Source: JBBSGC01 sp038254525
Lineage (GTDB): Bacteria > Actinomycetota > Actinomycetes > Propionibacteriales > Nocardioidaceae
Direction: 5' to 3'
Assembly (NCBI GenBank): GCA_038254525.1
Contig: JBBSGC010000067.1
Span: forward strand, 1 to 10,523
DNA length: 10,523 nucleotides
The translations under genes were made by a program, and so were the position numbers. Positions 5,644 through 10,523 of this stretch are shown one piece after another (position 1 is the first letter of the stretch; every line of letters begins with the position of its first letter). The notes under the pieces were generated by a model, which ran no database searches, was not told the DNA's origin, and was given only the letters and a program-made list of their open reading frames with translations.

Positions 5644-6747
5644 TCACTGCACTACTACCTCGACCCGCTGGAACTCCTTGAGGTCGGTGTAGCCGGTGGT
5701 CGCCATCGCCCGACGCAGCGCACCGATCAGGTTCATGGTGCCGTCGGCCACCGCAGAGGGGCCGAACAGCACCTGGTCGAGCGTGCCAACCGTGCCGATA
5801 TCGACCCGCTCGCCCCGCGGGAGGTCTCGGTGCCAGGCCTCGGCGCCCCAGTGGAAACCGCGCCCCGGCGCCTCCTCGGCCCGCGCGAACGGCGACCCGA
5901 CCATCAGAGCGTCGGCTCCGCAGGCGAAGGCCTTCGCGACGTCGCCGCTGCGGCCGACCGAGCCGTCGGCGATGACGTGCACATACCGCCCACCGGACTC
6001 GTCGAGGTAGTCGCGTCGCGCGGCTGCCACGTCGGCGACGGCGGTGGCCATCGGGACCGCGACCCCGAGGACGGTGCGCGTGGTGTGCGCGGCACCGCCG
6101 CCGAAGCCGACGAGCACCCCGGCGGCGCCGGTACGCATCAGGTGCAGGGCGGCCTGGTGGGTCGCGCACCCACCGACGATCACCGGCACGTCGAGCTCGT
6201 AGATGAACTCCTTGAGGTTCAGCGGTTCCCGCTGCCCGGACACGTGCTCGGCAGACACCGTGGTCCCCCGGATCACGAAGATGTCGACGCCGGCGTCCAC
6301 CACCGTCTTGGCGAACTGCTTGGTCCGCTGCGGAGACAACGCACCGGCGACGGTGACACCGGCGTCGCGGATCAACTGCAGCCGCTCGCTGATCAGGTCG
6401 CCCCGAACCGGGGAGGCATAGATGGCCTGCAGGCGCGCGGTCGCGTCCGGCCCGCTCAGCTGAGCGCACTCCTCGAGCAGCGGGGCGGGGTCGTCGTAGC
6501 GGGTCCACAGACCTTCCAGGTCGAGAACCCCGAGCCCCCCCTGCTTGCCGAGTGCGATCGCCGTCTCTGGAGACATGACCGAGTCCATGGGCGCTGCGAC
6601 GACCGGGATCTCGAAGCGGTAGGCGTCGATCTGCCAGGCGACCGAGACCTCCTCCGGGTCACGGGTGCGCCGGCTCGGCACTATCGCTATGTCGTCGAAG
6701 GAGTAGGCCCGGCGGCCGCGCTTGGCTCGTCCGATCTCGATGTCCAT
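5644..6747 (-). CDS. guaB3: GuaB3 family IMP dehydrogenase-related protein
   Basis: TIM-barrel enzyme of the IMPDH/GMP reductase superfamily, 367 aa, with no CBS insertion. It matches actinobacterial GuaB3 throughout: SFDDIAIVPSRRTR (16-29), AWQIDAYRFEIPVVAAPMDS (37-56), EPLNLKEF, YLDESGGRYVHVIADG (247-262) and the C-terminal DLKEFQRVEV. Asp261 corresponds to the nucleotide-binding Asp of IMPDH. The loop equivalent to IMPDH GPGSICTTR reads GGGAAHTTR, so His221 occupies the catalytic Cys position. I recall the same loop lacking Cys in Streptomyces and M. tuberculosis GuaB3, so this is a family trait rather than a lesion. A cyanobacterial GuaB3 has been reported to be a GMP reductase, but the actinobacterial form may differ. 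It starts 3 nt after the guaB stop with no visible Shine-Dalgarno, so translation probably depends on guaB. Confidence 0.93.
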   Translation of the reverse strand: MDIEIGRAKRGRRAYSFDDIAIVPSRRTRDPEEVSVAWQIDAYRFEIPVVAAPMDSVMSPETAIALGKQGGLGVLDLEGLWTRYDDPAPLLEECAQLSGPDATARLQAIYASPVRGDLISERLQLIRDAGVTVAGALSPQRTKQFAKTVVDAGVDIFVIRGTTVSAEHVSGQREPLNLKEFIYELDVPVIVGGCATHQAALHLMRTGAAGVLVGFGGGAAHTTRTVLGVAVPMATAVADVAAARRDYLDESGGRYVHVIADGSVGRSGDVAKAFACGADALMVGSPFARAEEAPGRGFHWGAEAWHRDLPRGERVDIGTVGTLDQVLFGPSAVADGTMNLIGALRRAMATTGYTDLKEFQRVEVVVQ

Positions 6748-6750
6748 GGC

Positions 6751-8268
6751 TCAGCGGGCCGGGTAGTTGGGCGCCTCGACGGTCATCGCGATGTCGTGGG
6801 GGTGGCTCTCCTTGAGACCGGCGGAGGTGATCCGGACGAACCGGCCGCGCTCCTTCAGCTCCGGGATCGTCCGGGCGCCGACGTAGAACATCGACTGGTG
6901 CAGGCCGCCGGTGAGCTGGGAGGCGACGGCGGCCAGCGGACCACGGTAGGGAACCTGCCCCTCGATGCCCTCGGGCACTATCTTGTCGTCGCTGGGCACA
7001 TCGGCCTGGAAGTAGCGGTCCCTGGAGAACGACCCCTTGCCGCGCGAGGCCATCGCACCCATGGAGCCCATGCCGCGATAGCTCTTGAACTGCTTGCCGT
7101 TGACGAAGACCAGGTCGCCAGGGGCCTCGTCGCAGCCGGCGAGCAGCGAGCCGAGCATCACCGTGTCGGCCCCGGCGGCCAGCGCCTTGGCGATGTCCCC
7201 GGAGTGCTGCAGCCCGCCGTCGCCGATCACCGGCACCCCGGCCGGGCCGGCAGCCAGCGCGGCCTCGTGGATGGCGGTGACCTGCGGGACGCCCACGCCG
7301 GCGACCACCCGGGTGGTGCAGATGGAGCCCGGTCCCACTCCGACCTTGACGGCGTCGACACCGGCGTCGACGAGCGCCTGAGCGCCGGCCCGAGTGGCGA
7401 CGTTGCCGCCGACCACCTGCACGTGCCGGGTCGCGCTGTCGGTCTTGAGGCGGCGCACCATGTCGAGCAACAGCCGCGCATGCCCGTTGGCCGTGTCGGC
7501 GACCAGCACGTCGACACCCGCATCGACCAGCGCGGTCGCCCGGTCCCACGCGTCACCGAAGAAGCCGAGCGCGGCACCGACCAGCAGTCGTCCCTCGGCG
7601 TCCTTGGTCGCGTGTGGGTACTGCTCAGACTTCACGAAGTCCTTGACCGTGATCAGGCCGGTGAGGCGGCCCTCGTCGTCGACCAGCGGCAGCTTCTCGA
7701 CCTTGTGCTTGCTCAGCAGGGCCGCCGCGTCGTCGCTGGTGATGCCGGCCAGGCCGGTGACCAGGGGCATGGCGGTCATGACCTCGCGTACGCGCCGGTC
7801 CCGCCACTCGCGGACCGGGATGAAGCGCAGGTCCCGGTTGGTGATGATGCCCAGCAGCACCTGGTCGGCATCGATGACCGGCAGCCCGGAGACGCGGTAG
7901 CGCCCGCAGAGCTCGTCGAGCTCCTCGAGCGTCGCATCCGGCCCGATCGTGACCGGGTTGGTGATCATCCCCGACTCCGACCGCTTGACCAGGTCCACCT
8001 GGCCGGCCTGGTCCTCGATCGACAGGTTGCGGTGCAGCACGCCCATGCCGCCTTGCCGGGCCATCGCAATCGCCATCCGGGCCTCGGTCACCGTGTCCAT
8101 GGCCGAGGAGACCAGCGGGATGGCCACGTCGATCTCGCGGGTCAGCCGAGCCGTGGTGTCCACCTCGCTCGGCAGGACGTCTGTCTCGCCGGGCAGCAGC
8201 AGCACGTCGTCGAAGGTGAGCCCGAGCGGACGGAACATTTCGGGTACGTCTGCCGGGGTCTGCTCCAT
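6751..8268 (-). CDS. guaB: IMP dehydrogenase
   Basis: Catalyses NAD-dependent oxidation of IMP to XMP, the committed step of GMP synthesis, in the cytoplasm. It is a complete 505-aa enzyme with the usual plan: barrel part one with FDDVLLLPG (19-27) and SSAMDTVTE (54-62), two CBS domains (about 101-155 and 160-215), then barrel part two. Catalytic features are intact: Asp258 (ADTANGH), the cation loop with nucleophile Cys317 in GPGSICTTR, Asp350 in the IMP-binding DGG, and the flap Arg418-Tyr419. The ATG at 8268 is preferred because its N-terminus (DVPEMF before LGLTFDD) resembles other actinobacterial GuaB starts. GGAAGG lies only 1 nt before this ATG, too close for a normal ribosome site, and TAGCAT lies 8 nt before it, suggesting a leaderless transcript. 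guaB3 follows after 3 nt. Upstream, beyond 69 bp, is the hsdR stop. Confidence 0.97.
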   Translation of the reverse strand: MEQTPADVPEMFRPLGLTFDDVLLLPGETDVLPSEVDTTARLTREIDVAIPLVSSAMDTVTEARMAIAMARQGGMGVLHRNLSIEDQAGQVDLVKRSESGMITNPVTIGPDATLEELDELCGRYRVSGLPVIDADQVLLGIITNRDLRFIPVREWRDRRVREVMTAMPLVTGLAGITSDDAAALLSKHKVEKLPLVDDEGRLTGLITVKDFVKSEQYPHATKDAEGRLLVGAALGFFGDAWDRATALVDAGVDVLVADTANGHARLLLDMVRRLKTDSATRHVQVVGGNVATRAGAQALVDAGVDAVKVGVGPGSICTTRVVAGVGVPQVTAIHEAALAAGPAGVPVIGDGGLQHSGDIAKALAAGADTVMLGSLLAGCDEAPGDLVFVNGKQFKSYRGMGSMGAMASRGKGSFSRDRYFQADVPSDDKIVPEGIEGQVPYRGPLAAVASQLTGGLHQSMFYVGARTIPELKERGRFVRITSAGLKESHPHDIAMTVEAPNYPAR

Positions 8269-8276
8269 GCCTTCCG

Positions 8277-8303
8277 ATGCTAGTGGGCCGACGAAGCAGC
8301 CAA
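8277..8303 (-). promoter_or_regulatory. Candidate promoter of guaB-guaB3, possibly leaderless
   Basis: In the 69-bp gap after hsdR the minus strand has TTGGCT (8298-8303) and TAGCAT (8277-8282), 15 bp apart. TAGCAT fits TANNNT and ends 8 nt before the guaB ATG, placing the transcript start at or next to the start codon. The short spacer makes the -35 doubtful. Confidence 0.4.
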
Positions 8304-8337
8304 CGTCTTCATTGCCACAACGAACTCGTCACAGCCC

Positions 8338-10523
8338 TCAAGCCGCAACCTGGCCGGCGAAGATCTGGGCCTGCTGCATGACCAGAAGCACCGCTGCCTC
8401 TTGCCGGTCAGGGGGATAGCGGTACTTGGCGAGCAGCCGGCGGACGTGGCGACGCAACGAGGCGCGGACCTGCTCCTTCTTGTCCCAGTCGACGGTGGCG
8501 TTACGCCGCACGATCGCGACGAGCTCCTGGGCGATGAGCTTGAGCGTGTCGTCTCCGATCTCGAGGATGGCGGCGTCGTTCTGGCAGACAGCGTCGTAGA
8601 ACGCGAGCTCGTCGGCGCGCAGCCCCAGCTGGGCGCCGCGGTCGTGCTCGGCCCGCATCTGCTTGGCCAGGTCCACGAGTGAGGCGATCACGTCGGCGGC
8701 GTCCAGTGACCGGTTCGTGTACGAACGCATGGCTCGTTCGAGCATCTCGGAGAACTTCCGCTCGGCGATGACATTGCGGGTGGCTAGTGCCTTCAGCTCG
8801 GTGTTGAGGAGCCGCTTGAGCAGCTCGATCTGGAGATTGGGGCGGGGGTTGGTGCCCAGCCGGTGCGCAAGGTCGTCGTCGATGATGCTGATGTCGGGCT
8901 TGTCAATACCTGCGGCCGCGTAGATGTCGACGACGCCGCCGGCCGCGAGCGCGTCGGAGACAACTTGGCGGACCGCGGTCTCCAGCTCCACGTCGTCGGC
9001 CACGCCTGGCGTCGAGTCGCTGCGGGTCCGGCGCAGCTCCACGGCGACGGCTTGGAAGAACGCCAGGTCGTCGCGGAACCGCAACGCCTCCGGCGACGAG
9101 ACGGCCAGCGTGAACGCCTGCCCGGCCACTCGTACGTGCTGCAGGAAACGGTCTGGCAGGTCCATTAGAGCCGCACTCAGCAGATGCTCGAGGGCAGCCA
9201 TGATGGCCTCGACCTTGGCTCGGTCCGCACCCGAGTCGAGCGCCTCTCGCCACGGGCACCCGTAGAGCAGCTCCCCTAGGATCTCGACCTTCTCCTCCAG
9301 CAGCCCCAGCGCCTCCTCGACCGGGGCGCCGACCTCCTGCCGCGCCCGGTCTCGGTCGGTGTAGTCGGCGAGTGCCGCCTGCAGGGACTCGGCGATCCCG
9401 ATGTAGTCCACGACGAGGCCTCCTGGCTTGTCGCGGAAGGTCCGGTTGACCCGCGCGATAGCCTGCATCAGTCCGGCGCCGCGCATCGGCTTGTCGACGT
9501 ACATGGTGTGCATCGACGGGGAGTCGAAGCCGGTCAGCCACATGTCCCGCACGATCACGAGTTCGAGCGGGTCGTCGGGATCCTTGGCCCGTGCCTTCAG
9601 CGCAGCCGATGCCTGCTTGCTGCGCACGTGCCGCGCCAGCTCGGGACCGTCGGCGGCGGAGCCGGTCACGACGACTTTGACCGTGCCCTGGGTGTCGTCG
9701 TCGCTGTGCCAATCAGGTCGAAGCCGCACGATCGCGGCGTAAAGGTCAGCACAGATCCGCCGGGACATGCACACAACCATCGCTTTGCCGGTGAGCGCGG
9801 ACCGGCGGGCCTCCCAGTGCGAGACGATGTCGGCGGCGACCTGGTCGATCCGCTTGGACGCGCCGACGATCGCCTCCACCCGCGCCCATCGCGTCTTCAG
9901 CCGCTCGCGGGCGTCGCTCTCCGTGAGTTCGGTGACTTCCTCGAAACCGGCGTCGAGCACGCCGCGGGCCTCGTCGGGCAGCTCCACCTTCGCCAGGCGC
10001 GCCTCGTAGTAGACCCGTACGGTCGCACCGTCCTCAACCGCCTGGGTCAAGTCGTAGACGTCGATGTATTCACCGAAGATCGCCCGGGTGTTGCGGTCCG
10101 CTGCCTCGATCGGGGTGCCCGTGAAGCCGATGAACGCCGCGTTCGGCAGACCGTCGCGCAGGTTGCGAGCCAGCCCGTCGATGAGGTCGTACTGAGTGCG
10201 GTGCGCCTCGTCGGCGACCACGACGATGTTGCGACGGTCCGACAGCAGCGGGAACCCGCGGCCGGCTTCGCGGTCCTCCTTGCTCAGCCCGAACTTCTGC
10301 ATGGTGGAGAACACGATCCCGCCGGACGCCTTCGACGCCAGCAGCGTCCGCAGGTGCTCGCGGCTGACGGCTTGTGCGGGGACTTCGGGCAGGGTACGGG
10401 CCGGGGCGAACACCTCGTCGTAAAGCTGGTCGTCGAGGTCGTTGCGGTCGGTCAGCAGCACGATCGTCGGATTCACCATGGCTGGGTGCCGCATCACCTT
10501 CCCGGCGTAGAACAGCATCTCGA
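8338..10523 (-). CDS. hsdR: Type I restriction enzyme R subunit, helicase and C-terminal part (5' end outside window)
   Basis: Motor subunit of a type I restriction-modification complex, which translocates DNA using ATP and cuts unmodified DNA together with HsdM and HsdS. The visible 728 codons begin just after where the Walker A motif should be (EMLFYAGKVM). Superfamily 2 helicase motifs follow in order: TDRNDLDDQL (Ia), FSTMQKF (Ib), DEAHR (II, coded at 10198-10212), FTGTPIE (III), VVCMSRR (IV), VRDMWLTGFDSP (V) and QAIARVNRTF (VI). After these come a long helical region and the C-terminal domain that docks on the methyltransferase core, ending QIFAGQVAA at the TGA (8338-8340). A full HsdR is about 1000 aa, so roughly 300 residues, including the nuclease domain, lie beyond 10523. 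The visible frame is intact. hsdM and hsdS would be expected upstream, outside the window. No terminator is seen in the 69 bp before guaB. Confidence 0.93.
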   Translation of the reverse strand, partial: EMLFYAGKVMRHPAMVNPTIVLLTDRNDLDDQLYDEVFAPARTLPEVPAQAVSREHLRTLLASKASGGIVFSTMQKFGLSKEDREAGRGFPLLSDRRNIVVVADEAHRTQYDLIDGLARNLRDGLPNAAFIGFTGTPIEAADRNTRAIFGEYIDVYDLTQAVEDGATVRVYYEARLAKVELPDEARGVLDAGFEEVTELTESDARERLKTRWARVEAIVGASKRIDQVAADIVSHWEARRSALTGKAMVVCMSRRICADLYAAIVRLRPDWHSDDDTQGTVKVVVTGSAADGPELARHVRSKQASAALKARAKDPDDPLELVIVRDMWLTGFDSPSMHTMYVDKPMRGAGLMQAIARVNRTFRDKPGGLVVDYIGIAESLQAALADYTDRDRARQEVGAPVEEALGLLEEKVEILGELLYGCPWREALDSGADRAKVEAIMAALEHLLSAALMDLPDRFLQHVRVAGQAFTLAVSSPEALRFRDDLAFFQAVAVELRRTRSDSTPGVADDVELETAVRQVVSDALAAGGVVDIYAAAGIDKPDISIIDDDLAHRLGTNPRPNLQIELLKRLLNTELKALATRNVIAERKFSEMLERAMRSYTNRSLDAADVIASLVDLAKQMRAEHDRGAQLGLRADELAFYDAVCQNDAAILEIGDDTLKLIAQELVAIVRRNATVDWDKKEQVRASLRRHVRRLLAKYRYPPDRQEAAVLLVMQQAQIFAGQVAA

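Noticed and set aside
5830..8283. Long open frame (817 codons) on the + strand opposite guaB3 and guaB
   Set aside because: It lies wholly antisense to two genes with full family motifs, its translation is low-complexity Arg/Gly/His/Asp-rich sequence, and such frames arise automatically from high third-position GC. The same applies to + strand frames at 396-1490 and 3208-4416.
1..10523. RNA genes, CRISPR arrays, tandem repeats, toxin-antitoxin pairs or a new defence system
   Set aside because: Nothing of the kind is visible. The only defence-related gene is the partial hsdR, which belongs to a well-known family.

Overview
The window is a stretch of very GC-rich DNA in which every supportable gene lies on the minus strand. 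High GC, the guaB-guaB3 pair, a GabD2-type aldehyde dehydrogenase, a ChoD-type GMC oxidoreductase and a DtxR/IdeR-like iron box together point to an actinobacterial chromosome. A relative of Nocardioidaceae is my guess, at low confidence. Coding density is high. The largest gap is 222 bp (4981-5202), and no stretch over 300 bp lacks a gene.

Read in the direction of transcription, from high to low coordinates, the layout is as follows. (1) 8338-10523: the helicase and C-terminal part of a type I restriction enzyme R subunit (HsdR), whose N-terminus lies outside the window. (2) 6751-8268: guaB, a complete IMP dehydrogenase with CBS domains and its catalytic Cys. (3) 5644-6747: guaB3, starting 3 nt after guaB, a CBS-less IMPDH/GMP reductase paralogue with His where the catalytic Cys should be. 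(4) 5203-5574: a small lipoprotein that is only an EfeO-type cupredoxin domain. It has an IdeR/DtxR-like operator upstream and a clear intrinsic terminator overlapping its stop codon. (5) 2893-4980: a secreted thermolysin-like (M4) metallopeptidase with a C-terminal beta-sandwich-like domain and its own upstream regulatory region. (6) 1265-2821: a GabD2-like succinate-semialdehyde/aldehyde dehydrogenase. (7) 1-1268: a GMC flavin oxidoreductase of the ChoD type, overlapping the dehydrogenase by 4 nt (ATGA) and running off the low-coordinate edge.

The functional units are a purine-nucleotide unit (guaB-guaB3), an iron-regulated surface protein, an exported protease, and a translationally coupled pair of redox enzymes (alcohol oxidase plus aldehyde dehydrogenase) that could act in sequence on an unknown alcohol or sterol. 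In Mycobacterium tuberculosis choD follows guaB2-guaB3 directly (from memory). The lipoprotein and protease therefore look like genes inserted into, or retained within, that arrangement. The restriction gene 69 bp upstream of guaB looks like the edge of an accessory defence locus.

I found no RNA genes, CRISPR array, insertion sequence or attachment site. I see no convincing new multi-gene system. The best leads are the iron box with the stand-alone EfeO domain, the ferredoxin-like Cys cluster in the GMC enzyme, and the Cys-less GuaB3.
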